A DNA stretch of 64,000 nucleotides, taken from contig JAXLRI010000005.1 of the NCBI GenBank assembly GCA_046331175.1, positions 124,001-188,000 on the forward strand, written 5' to 3'. Each line of letters starts with the position of its first letter. Position 1 is the first letter of the stretch. This document shows positions 17,583 through 24,549 of this stretch, piece after piece. The DNA comes from JAWKIW01 sp046331175. GTDB lineage: Bacteria > Actinomycetota > Acidimicrobiia > Acidimicrobiales > Acidimicrobilacustridaceae. The notes below the pieces were generated by a model, which had not been told where the DNA came from, did not search any database, and worked only from the letters and a program-made list of their open reading frames with translations. A program made the position numbers and the translations under genes.

Positions 17583-17640
17583 CCCGGTCGTCGTCCTCGT
17601 CCGGTCGTCGTCCTCGTCCGGTCGTCGTCTGGTCGTCGTC
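17583..17640. repeat. Short 17-nt tandem repeat
   Basis: CGGTCGTCGTCCTCGTC repeats with period 17 about two and a half times, then breaks into GGTCGTCGTC copies. It lies upstream of the YccF gene in a 230-nt gene-free stretch and looks like slippage-derived low complexity. Confidence 0.6.
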
Positions 17641-17729
17641 GGGCGTGGCCGGGCCCGGGTCGTGCCGGCCGACGGTAGCCGCCCCGAGGTCCGACCCCGC
17701 CTCGTGTCGTCGCGCCGCACCGGGGTCGG

Positions 17730-17735
17730 TAGACT
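17730..17735 (+). promoter_or_regulatory. -10 box of the thiolase-like gene
   Basis: TAGACT, followed by an AT-rich island (17740-17770) and a 50-nt leader with GAGGG 10-12 nt before the ATG at 17786. Confidence 0.45.
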
Positions 17736-17785
17736 GACGAAGTTCAATTCATTATCTCTTCTTCTGGAATGAGGGACCTAGCGCC

Positions 17786-19291
17786 ATGGCCGTCGACCCG
17801 AGATCTCCGTGCATCATCGGCGTCGGCCGGCGCACCTGGCACCCCGACGGCGATGCGCTCGCCCCCGAGCCGCTCGCCATGTGGGAGCAGGTCGCCCGAG
17901 AGGCGGCGGTCGACGCCGGTGACGCCGATCTGGTCGGGCGGGTCGACGCGCTCCACACCGTCCACTGCATGAGCTGGGCCTACGACGACCCGCCTGGTCG
18001 CCTCGCGGCCCGGCTCGGGGCCGAGCCCGCCCACCAGGAGATGTCGATCCTCGCCGGCACGGCGTCCCAGCGCATGGTGAACGCGGCGGCCGAGCGGATG
18101 CTGCGGGGCGAGGCCGAGCTGGCCCTCGTGGTCGGTGCCGAGGCGCTGGCCACCCGCCGACGCATCCGGGCCGCAGGAGAGGAGCCGGCCTGGAGCCACC
18201 CCGACCCGCACGACACCGGTGTGCCGGTCGACCTCGACGAGTGGTTCTGGCCGACCGAGTGGGCCCACGACGTCATCCAACCGGTCGTCACCTTCGCCCT
18301 CTACGACAGCGCCCGCCGGGCGGCGCTCGGCCTCGACGCGGCCACCTCGAGGCAGCACGACGGCGACCTCCTCGAGCAGCTGAACGCCACCGCGACCGTC
18401 AACCCCCACGCCTGGTTCCGCACGCCGCGATCGGCCGACGAGATCGTGACGCCGACGTCCACCAACCGGCTGGTCGCCTGGCCCTACACCAAGTACATGG
18501 TGGCCGTGATGGACGTCGACATGGCGTCCGCGCTGCTGGTCGCCACCCACGAGCGCGCCGACGCCCTCGGGGTGCCCGCCGATCAGCGGGTCTACCTGCG
18601 GGGCTGGGCCTTCGCTCGCGACGCAACCCACGTCGCCGAGCGTCCGACCCTCGCGTCATCGGAGGCCATGCGGGTTGCGTCGTCCGACGCCCTGCGCTCG
18701 GCCGGCCTCGGCGTCGACGACGTGACGATGTTCGACCTGTACTCGTGCTTCCCGTCGTCGGTCCGCTTCGCGACCGACGCCCTGGGCCTGGCCAACGACG
18801 ACGGGCGCCCGCTCTCGCTCACCGGCGGCCTGCCATACCACGGTGGTCCGAGCAGCGGCTACACCGGGCACGCCATCGCCGAGGTCGTCGACCGCATCCG
18901 CCAAGATCCCGACGCCACCGCACTCGTCTCGGGTGTGGGCATGCACATGACCAAGCACGTCTGGGCGGCCTACAGCGGCCGTCCGGGTCCGGTCGCGCCG
19001 CCCGACGTCGACGAGCTCCAGCGACGGGTCGACGCCACCGCGCCGCTGCGCCCCGTGAAGCCCGACGTCGACGGCGAGGCCTCCGTCGTCGCCGCCACCG
19101 TGGTGCACGACCGCGACGGGTCGCCGGCCAGCGCCCTGGCCGTCGTCGAGCTCGACGACGGCACCCGTGCCTACGCCCGCACCGAGGACGCCGACGCCCT
19201 CCTCGCCCAGGAGGCCGACGAGTGGGTCGGCCGCCGGGTCGGTGTCGCCTCCGGACCCGACCAGCGCAACCGCCTGCTGCTCGACCGCTGA
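17786..19291 (+). CDS. Thiolase-superfamily (acetyl-CoA acetyltransferase-like) protein
   Basis: 501 residues. Thiolase-fold features include IIGVGRRTW near the N-terminus, MFDLYSCFPSSVRFATDALG, and GGLPYHGGPSSGYTGHAI (the usual GGxxxxGHP region). The normal nucleophile Cys is missing: the expected position reads ILAGTASQRMVN. The last ~90 residues (ASVVAATVVHDRDGSPASAL onward) form an extra domain, as in thiolase-like proteins of mycobacteria. Probably an acyl-CoA-binding or carbon-carbon lyase-type partner rather than a classic thiolase. Confidence 0.82.
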   Translation: MAVDPRSPCIIGVGRRTWHPDGDALAPEPLAMWEQVAREAAVDAGDADLVGRVDALHTVHCMSWAYDDPPGRLAARLGAEPAHQEMSILAGTASQRMVNAAAERMLRGEAELALVVGAEALATRRRIRAAGEEPAWSHPDPHDTGVPVDLDEWFWPTEWAHDVIQPVVTFALYDSARRAALGLDAATSRQHDGDLLEQLNATATVNPHAWFRTPRSADEIVTPTSTNRLVAWPYTKYMVAVMDVDMASALLVATHERADALGVPADQRVYLRGWAFARDATHVAERPTLASSEAMRVASSDALRSAGLGVDDVTMFDLYSCFPSSVRFATDALGLANDDGRPLSLTGGLPYHGGPSSGYTGHAIAEVVDRIRQDPDATALVSGVGMHMTKHVWAAYSGRPGPVAPPDVDELQRRVDATAPLRPVKPDVDGEASVVAATVVHDRDGSPASALAVVELDDGTRAYARTEDADALLAQEADEWVGRRVGVASGPDQRNRLLLDR

Positions 19292-19304
19292 TCGCGTCGG
19301 CGGC

Positions 19305-19764
19305 TCAGCGGCGGAGGTGGTCGACCACCGCGGCGCGGGCGGCCTCGTCGTCGGGGCCGGTCCACAGGCTGATGTGGGTGCCGCCGTCGATGGTGCGCAG
19401 CTCGGCGTGGGGGAGGGCCTCGAGGGCGTGCTCGCTGTGGGCGTGCGGCACGTCGGAGTCCGTGTCGGCGTGGACCAGCAGCACCGGCGCCCGGACGGCG
19501 CCGAGGTCGAGCGACAGGTCGCCGTACTGGTGGCGGTCGTTGGTGAAGCGTCGTCGGTGAGCGGCGTACCGCGGTAGCCCGGCCGGGCGGGGCCACCACG
19601 CGGAAGCCTGCGTCGACGAGGAACCGGGTCATCAGCTCGCCCTGGTCGCAGCCACCCGGCGTGCCGTGCACGAACAGCACGGCCGGCCCGTCGCCGCCGG
19701 TGTCGACCACCTCCACCGCCCCGGCCGCGGTCGTCACCGTTCTCGTCGGCGCGCTCGTACCCAT
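19305..19764 (-). pseudogene. Decayed alpha/beta hydrolase
   Basis: Three frames must be joined. The start at 19764 gives VLFVHGTPGGCDQG and FLVDAGFRVVAP. A second frame continues RPGYRGTPLTDDA. A third frame gives FTNDRHQYGDLSLDLGAVRA, then VLLVHADTDSDVPHAHSE (catalytic Asp), GGTHISLW (catalytic His) and a TGA at 19307-19305. The ~120 residues holding the GxSxG nucleophile are missing. So there is at least one frameshift plus an internal deletion; ~153 codons remain where 270-300 are normal. Confidence 0.8.
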
Positions 19765-19854
19765 GCTCGTGCCCCTCTCCCGACACCGCCAATGCCGCGG
19801 GGCCGAGGCTAGCCACGCCGCCGCGGTCCGGTGCACGAGACCCCACCGCCGCGC

Positions 19855-19860
19855 CACACT
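19855..19860 (+). promoter_or_regulatory. Putative -10 of the hydrogenase operon
   Basis: CACACT, 6 nt before the hyhB ATG. It fits the local spacing but departs from TAnnnT at the first base, so the promoter may need an activator. Confidence 0.35.
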
Positions 19861-19866
19861 GGCCCC

Positions 19867-21036
19867 ATGACGTCGGCCCTCCCGCCCGTGCTGCTCGACC
19901 GCACCGGGCTGGAGGCGCTCATCCAGCTGCTGCGGGCCGACGGCGGCGCGGTGCGGGGGCCGACGGTGCGCGACGGTGCCATCGTGATCGACGAGGTCGA
20001 CGGGATCGCCGACCTGCCCGAGGGCCGCGGTGACGAGCAGGACGCCGGCCGCTACCGGTTGACGGACCGTGGCGACGCCGCGCTGTTCGGCTACGCCGTC
20101 GGACCGCACTCCCCGAAGGCCCACCTGTTCCCGGCCCGCACGCTGCTCGTGCGCACGCACCGTCGCGGAGGCGGCTTCGAGGTCGAGGTGGCCGATGCCG
20201 ACGCCGACGCCGACGATGGCCGGGCCGGCGACGGGGCGGGGGTGGCGCTGCTGGGCGTGCGTCCCTGCGAGCTGCGGGCGATGGAGGTGCAGGACCTGGT
20301 CTTCGCCGCGCCGGTCCACGCCGATCCGACCTACACGGCGCGCCGCGCCGATGCGGTGGTCGTGGTGGCCCAGTGCACCGACCCGGCCGCGACCTGCTTC
20401 TGCACCTCGATGGGCGGGGGACCCCGGGCGGAGTCGGGCTTCGACCTGGCCCTGACCGAGATCCTCGACGGCGGGCAGCGGTTCGTGGTCGAGGTGGGGT
20501 CGGAGCAGGGCCGGGAGCTCATCGAGCGCGTGCCCCACCAGCCCGCCGAAGGTGGCGACGTCGACGCCGCTCGGTCGAGGACCGCTGCCGCGGCTGAGCG
20601 CATGACCCGGGCCGTCGACGCCGGGCCGCTCCGGGAGCTGCTCGCGTCGACCCTCGAGCACCCTCGGTGGGACGACGTCGCCTCCCGCTGCCTGAGCTGC
20701 GCCAGCTGCACGATGGTGTGCCCCACCTGCTTCTGCAGCTCGGTCGAGGACACGACCGACCTCACCGGCGACCACGCCGAGCGATGGCGGCGCTGGGACT
20801 CGTGCTTCACCCTCGGCCACTCCGAGCTGCACGGTGGCGCGGTGCACGGGTCGACCCGCTCCCGGTACCGGCAGTGGCTCACCCACAAGTTCGGGACGTG
20901 GCACGACCAGTTCGGGGTGTCGGGCTGTGTGGGCTGTGGCCGGTGCATCGCGTGGTGCCCGGTGGGCATCGACGTCACCGTCGAGCTCGCCGCCCTGGCG
21001 GTCGATCCGGTGGCGACAACCGAGCAGGAGGGCTGA
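19867..21036 (+). CDS. hyhB: Group 3b hydrogenase iron-sulfur subunit (sulfhydrogenase beta type)
   Basis: 389 residues. A C-terminal pair of [4Fe-4S] motifs is visible: CLSCASCTMVCPTC and CVGCGRCIAWCPVG. Mid-protein clusters GVRPCELRAMEVQDL and TDPAATCFCTSMGGG match the HyhB/AsrA family. The subunit passes electrons between the HyhS/HyhL catalytic pair and the flavin subunit HyhG. First gene of the operon; a 1-nt gap separates it from the next ORF. Confidence 0.92.
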   Translation: MTSALPPVLLDRTGLEALIQLLRADGGAVRGPTVRDGAIVIDEVDGIADLPEGRGDEQDAGRYRLTDRGDAALFGYAVGPHSPKAHLFPARTLLVRTHRRGGGFEVEVADADADADDGRAGDGAGVALLGVRPCELRAMEVQDLVFAAPVHADPTYTARRADAVVVVAQCTDPAATCFCTSMGGGPRAESGFDLALTEILDGGQRFVVEVGSEQGRELIERVPHQPAEGGDVDAARSRTAAAAERMTRAVDAGPLRELLASTLEHPRWDDVASRCLSCASCTMVCPTCFCSSVEDTTDLTGDHAERWRRWDSCFTLGHSELHGGAVHGSTRSRYRQWLTHKFGTWHDQFGVSGCVGCGRCIAWCPVGIDVTVELAALAVDPVATTEQEG

Positions 21037-21037
21037 G

Positions 21038-21514
21038 ATGGCCGAGCCGCACCCCATCGCCGAGCTGCTCCGCGACATCGACCTGTTCGCCGGCGTCCCC
21101 GACGAGGTGCTCGACCTCGTCGGGGGGTGTGGGAGGAACGTGGGGTTCCGGGCCGGCGACCTGCTGTTCCGCGAGGGCGACTCCGCCGACACGTTCTACG
21201 TCCTCCGGCACGGACGGGTCGCCATCGAGCTGGCCCGGCCGTCGGGTTCGCCCATGATCGTGTCCACCGCCAACGAGGGCGCCGTCGTCGGCTGGTCGTG
21301 GCTCTTCCCGCCCTACCGCTGGCACTTCGATGCCCGAGCCGTGCACGACATCCGGGCCATCGCCTTCGACGGGGCCTGCCTGCGCAGCCGGTGCGACGCC
21401 GACGCCGAGGTCGGCTACCTGCTCATGCAGCGCTTCGCCCGGCTCGCCATCGAGCACCTGCAGGACGTGCGCCTCCAGCTGCTCGACCTCTACGCCGGGC
21501 CGGGGGACCGGTGA
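21038..21514 (+). CDS. Stand-alone cyclic-nucleotide-binding domain protein
   Basis: 158 residues forming one Crp-type beta-roll (LFAGVPDEVLDLVGG, FRAGDLLFREGDSADTFYVL, GAVVGWSWLFPPYRW) with a short C-terminal helix and no helix-turn-helix. It therefore cannot act as a DNA-binding Crp on its own. The GEfa-type phosphate-binding Arg is not obvious, so ligand binding is uncertain. Its location between hyhB and hyhG, with its stop overlapping the hyhG GTG, suggests a post-translational regulator of the hydrogenase. Confidence 0.85.
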   Translation: MAEPHPIAELLRDIDLFAGVPDEVLDLVGGCGRNVGFRAGDLLFREGDSADTFYVLRHGRVAIELARPSGSPMIVSTANEGAVVGWSWLFPPYRWHFDARAVHDIRAIAFDGACLRSRCDADAEVGYLLMQRFARLAIEHLQDVRLQLLDLYAGPGDR

Positions 21515-22377
21515 CGGGCATCCGCCTGGCGCCCACCGCCGTCCCCGCGCCGCCCCGGGGACCGTTCACCCCGGTCCGCCACCGCGTGGTCGACCGGGTC
21601 GTCGAGCTGGCCGATGTCGTCACCCTGACCCTCGAGCCCGTCGACGCCGACCTGCCCCCAGCGCGCCCGGGGCAGTTCCTCATGCTGTGGGCCCCCGGCA
21701 TCGGTGAGGTGCCGATCTCGTTGTCGAGGGCACCCGACGGTGCCGGTCGCATCGCCCACACCATCCGGGCCGTCGGCGCCGTCACCCGCGCGCTGTGCTC
21801 GGCCGAGGTCGGCACGGTGCTGGGCGCTCGCGGGCCGTACGGGACGGCCTGGCCGCTCGAGGTCGTCGGGGATCGCGACCTGCTCGCCGTCGCCGGTGGC
21901 ATCGGCCTGGCCCCGCTGCGGCCGGTCGTCGACGCGGCCCGGGTGAGGCCGTCCGCTCCCGGTCGGACCACCGTGGTGGTCGGGGCCCGCCACCCCGACC
22001 AGCTGCTCTACCGCCGCGAGCTGCGCGAGTGGTCTGCGGGCCGCGACCTGGGCGTCTCGATCACCGTCGACGTCGCCGGGCCCGACTGGGACGGCGACGT
22101 CGGGGTGGTGACGCGGCTCGTGCCCGGCGCGGTGGCGGACCCCCATCGCACGGTCGCGCTGGTGTGCGGTCCCGAGCCGATGATGCGGTTCACGGCGCTG
22201 GCGCTGCTCGACGTCGGGGTCGACCCCTCGGACATCTACGTCTCGCTCGAGCGCAACATGATGTGTGGCGTGGCTCAGTGCGGTCACTGCCAGCTCGGAC
22301 CGGCCTTCGTCTGCCGCGAGGGCCCGGTCCTCGACTGGGCCACCGCCGCCCCGCTCCTCGAGGTGCGCGAGCGATGA
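21511..22377 (+). CDS. hyhG: Group 3b hydrogenase FAD/NAD(P)-binding subunit
   Basis: 288 residues of the ferredoxin-NADP reductase/dihydroorotate dehydrogenase electron-transfer type. FAD-binding sequence is near RPGQFLMLWAPGIGEVPISL, the nucleotide-binding loop is LAVAGGIGLAPLRPVV, and VALVCGPEPMMRF is near the C-terminus. The tail CGVAQCGHCQLGPAFVC holds a [2Fe-2S] cluster. It links H2 turnover to NAD(P)H. The GTG start overlaps the previous stop (GTGA). Confidence 0.93.
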   Translation: MTGIRLAPTAVPAPPRGPFTPVRHRVVDRVVELADVVTLTLEPVDADLPPARPGQFLMLWAPGIGEVPISLSRAPDGAGRIAHTIRAVGAVTRALCSAEVGTVLGARGPYGTAWPLEVVGDRDLLAVAGGIGLAPLRPVVDAARVRPSAPGRTTVVVGARHPDQLLYRRELREWSAGRDLGVSITVDVAGPDWDGDVGVVTRLVPGAVADPHRTVALVCGPEPMMRFTALALLDVGVDPSDIYVSLERNMMCGVAQCGHCQLGPAFVCREGPVLDWATAAPLLEVRER

Positions 22378-23162
22378 GCGGGCGGCCCAGTCTCGCGGTG
22401 TGGAAGTTCTCGTCGTGCGACGGCTGCCAGCTGACGCTGCTCGACTGCGAGGACGAGCTGCTGGCCCTGGCGGGCGTCGTCGACATCGCCTACTTCCTCG
22501 AAGCCGGTGCTTCGCGAGTCGAGTCGCACTACGACCTGTCGATCGTGGAGGGCTCCATCACCACGGCGGCCGACGTCGAGCGCATCCATGAGGTGCGGGC
22601 GGCGTCCACGACGCTCGTGACCATCGGCGCCTGCGCCACGGCCGGGGGCATCCAGGCACTGCGCAACTTCGCCGACGTGCAGGAGTACCTCTCCATCGTC
22701 TACGCCCAGCCGCAGTTCATCGCCACGCTCGACACCAGCACGGCCATCGCCGACCACGTGCCCGTCGACCTCGAGCTGCGCGGCTGCCCGATCGACAAGC
22801 ACCAGCTGCTCGAGGTGGTGAGCGCATCGCTCCGGGGGCGACGACCGGCCGTCCCCGGCCACAGCGTGTGCGTCGAGTGCAAGCTGGCCGGCAACGTGTG
22901 CGTCACCGTGGCGCACGGCACGCCGTGCCTCGGGCCGGTCACCCAGGCGGGGTGTGGCGCGCTGTGCCCGTCGTTCCACCGGGGCTGCTACGGCTGCTTC
23001 GGGCCGATGGAGGCCGCCCACCCCGTCGCCCTGTCCGGTGCGCTCGCCCGGTGCGGGATGGCCGAGGTCGACATCCGGCGGTCCTACCGGACGTTCAACG
23101 CCGCCAGCCCGGTGTTCCGCACCGAGGGCGACCGCCACGACGACGGGAGCGGCGCGCCATGA
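22374..23162 (+). CDS. hyhS: [NiFe] hydrogenase small subunit, group 3b
   Basis: 262 residues, no Tat signal, so cytoplasmic. The proximal cluster ligand motif is FSSCDGCQLTLLDCED, with GACATAGG and LRGCPIDKHQLLEVV following. The C-terminal third has two more Cys groups (CVECKLAGNVCV; CLGPVTQAGCGALCPSFHRG with CYGCFGP) for further [4Fe-4S] centres. ATG overlaps the hyhG stop by 4 nt, and its own stop overlaps hyhL. Confidence 0.95.
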   Translation: MSGRPSLAVWKFSSCDGCQLTLLDCEDELLALAGVVDIAYFLEAGASRVESHYDLSIVEGSITTAADVERIHEVRAASTTLVTIGACATAGGIQALRNFADVQEYLSIVYAQPQFIATLDTSTAIADHVPVDLELRGCPIDKHQLLEVVSASLRGRRPAVPGHSVCVECKLAGNVCVTVAHGTPCLGPVTQAGCGALCPSFHRGCYGCFGPMEAAHPVALSGALARCGMAEVDIRRSYRTFNAASPVFRTEGDRHDDGSGAP

Positions 23163-24481
23163 CCCACCGCCCCCCGGCCAGCCGGACGATGGACGTGGGC
23201 GCCCTCGAGCGCGTCGAGGGCGAGGGCGGCATGCACGTCGAGGTCCACGATGGCCGCGTCGTCGACGTGCAGCTGCGGATCTACGAGCCGCCCCGGTTCT
23301 TCGAGGCGTTCCTGCGCGGCCGGGCCTACACCGAGCCCCCCGACATCACCGCCCGCATCTGCGGGATCTGCCCGGTCGCCTACCAGATGAGCGCCTGCCG
23401 CGCCCTCGAGGCGGCGTGCGGGATCGAGGTGGGCGGCCCGCTGCGAGCGCTGCGCCGCCTCCTCTACGCGGGTGAGTGGATCGAGAGCCACACCCTCCAC
23501 GTCGTGATGCTGCACGCCCCCGACTTCCTCGGCTATGAGAACGCCATCGCCCTCGCCGCCGACCACCGGGATCGGGTCGAGGCCGGGCTGACCCTCAAGC
23601 GGATCGGCAACGAGCTCGTCGAGCTCGTGGGCGGCCGGGCGGTCCACCCCGTCAACGTGCGGGTGGGGGGCTTCTACCGCGTGCCCACGCGTCGCGAGCT
23701 GATCGCCTTCCGCCCACGCCTCGAGCTCGCCCACGGGCTGGCCGTCGAGCTGGTCCGCTGGGTGGCCGGCTTCGACGTCCCCGAGGCCGACACCCACGGC
23801 ACGACGCTGGTCGCGCTGCAGCACCCGACCGAGTACGCGGTGCTCGACGGGCGGGTGGTCTCCAGCGCCGGCCTCGACCTGGACGATGCCGACTTCGATG
23901 CCGCCATCCGCGAGACGCACGTCGCCCACTCGAACGCGCTCCATGCTCACCTGCGCGACGGCGAGCACTACCTCGTGGGTCCGCTGGCCCGGTGGGGCCT
24001 GAACGGCCACCTCATCGGCGGGGCGGCTGCCGAGCTGGCCGCCGAGGTCGGCCTCGAGCTCCCCGTCACCAACCCCTTCCGCAGCATCGTGGTGCGCGCC
24101 GTCGAGGTGCTGCACGCCTGCGACACGGCCCTGGCGATCGTCGACGGGTACGAGGAGCCCGACGCGCCGGTCGTGGCCGCCGAGCCGCAGGCGGCGAGCG
24201 GTGCCGCCGCGACCGAGGCCCCACGAGGCCTGCTGTTCCACCGCTACGACCTGGCCGACGACGGCACGATCACCGACGCGGTCATCATCCCGCCGACCTC
24301 CCAGAACCAGCCGACCATCGAGCACGACCTGTGGCACCTGGTGGAGGACCACCTCACCGACGGTGGCTTCGACCTCGGCCGCGAGGCCCTGAGCCTCCTG
24401 TGCGAGCAGGCCATCCGGAACCACGATCCGTGCATCTCGTGCGCCACCCACTTCCTCGACCTGCGGGTGGTCGAGCGCTGA
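23159..24481 (+). CDS. hyhL: [NiFe] hydrogenase large subunit, group 3b
   Basis: 440 residues. The L1 motif ITARICGICPVAYQMSA and the L2 motif HDPCISCATHFLDLRV supply the four Cys that hold the NiFe(CN)2CO centre; these forms are typical of group 3b (NADP-linked, bidirectional) enzymes. The C-terminal peptide after the L2 His is about nine residues and should be removed by a dedicated protease, the N-terminal domain of the next ORF. Confidence 0.96.
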   Translation: MTHRPPASRTMDVGALERVEGEGGMHVEVHDGRVVDVQLRIYEPPRFFEAFLRGRAYTEPPDITARICGICPVAYQMSACRALEAACGIEVGGPLRALRRLLYAGEWIESHTLHVVMLHAPDFLGYENAIALAADHRDRVEAGLTLKRIGNELVELVGGRAVHPVNVRVGGFYRVPTRRELIAFRPRLELAHGLAVELVRWVAGFDVPEADTHGTTLVALQHPTEYAVLDGRVVSSAGLDLDDADFDAAIRETHVAHSNALHAHLRDGEHYLVGPLARWGLNGHLIGGAAAELAAEVGLELPVTNPFRSIVVRAVEVLHACDTALAIVDGYEEPDAPVVAAEPQAASGAAATEAPRGLLFHRYDLADDGTITDAVIIPPTSQNQPTIEHDLWHLVEDHLTDGGFDLGREALSLLCEQAIRNHDPCISCATHFLDLRVVER

Positions 24482-24549
24482 CGGCCCTGCATCCCCGACC
24501 CGGTCGTGGCCGTCCGGGCAGCCGTCCGGCCGGCGGTCCGGCGCGGGTC

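Noticed and set aside
17583..17640. CRISPR-like or regulatory repeat array
   Set aside because: Units are contiguous with no spacers and degrade quickly; best explained as slippage.
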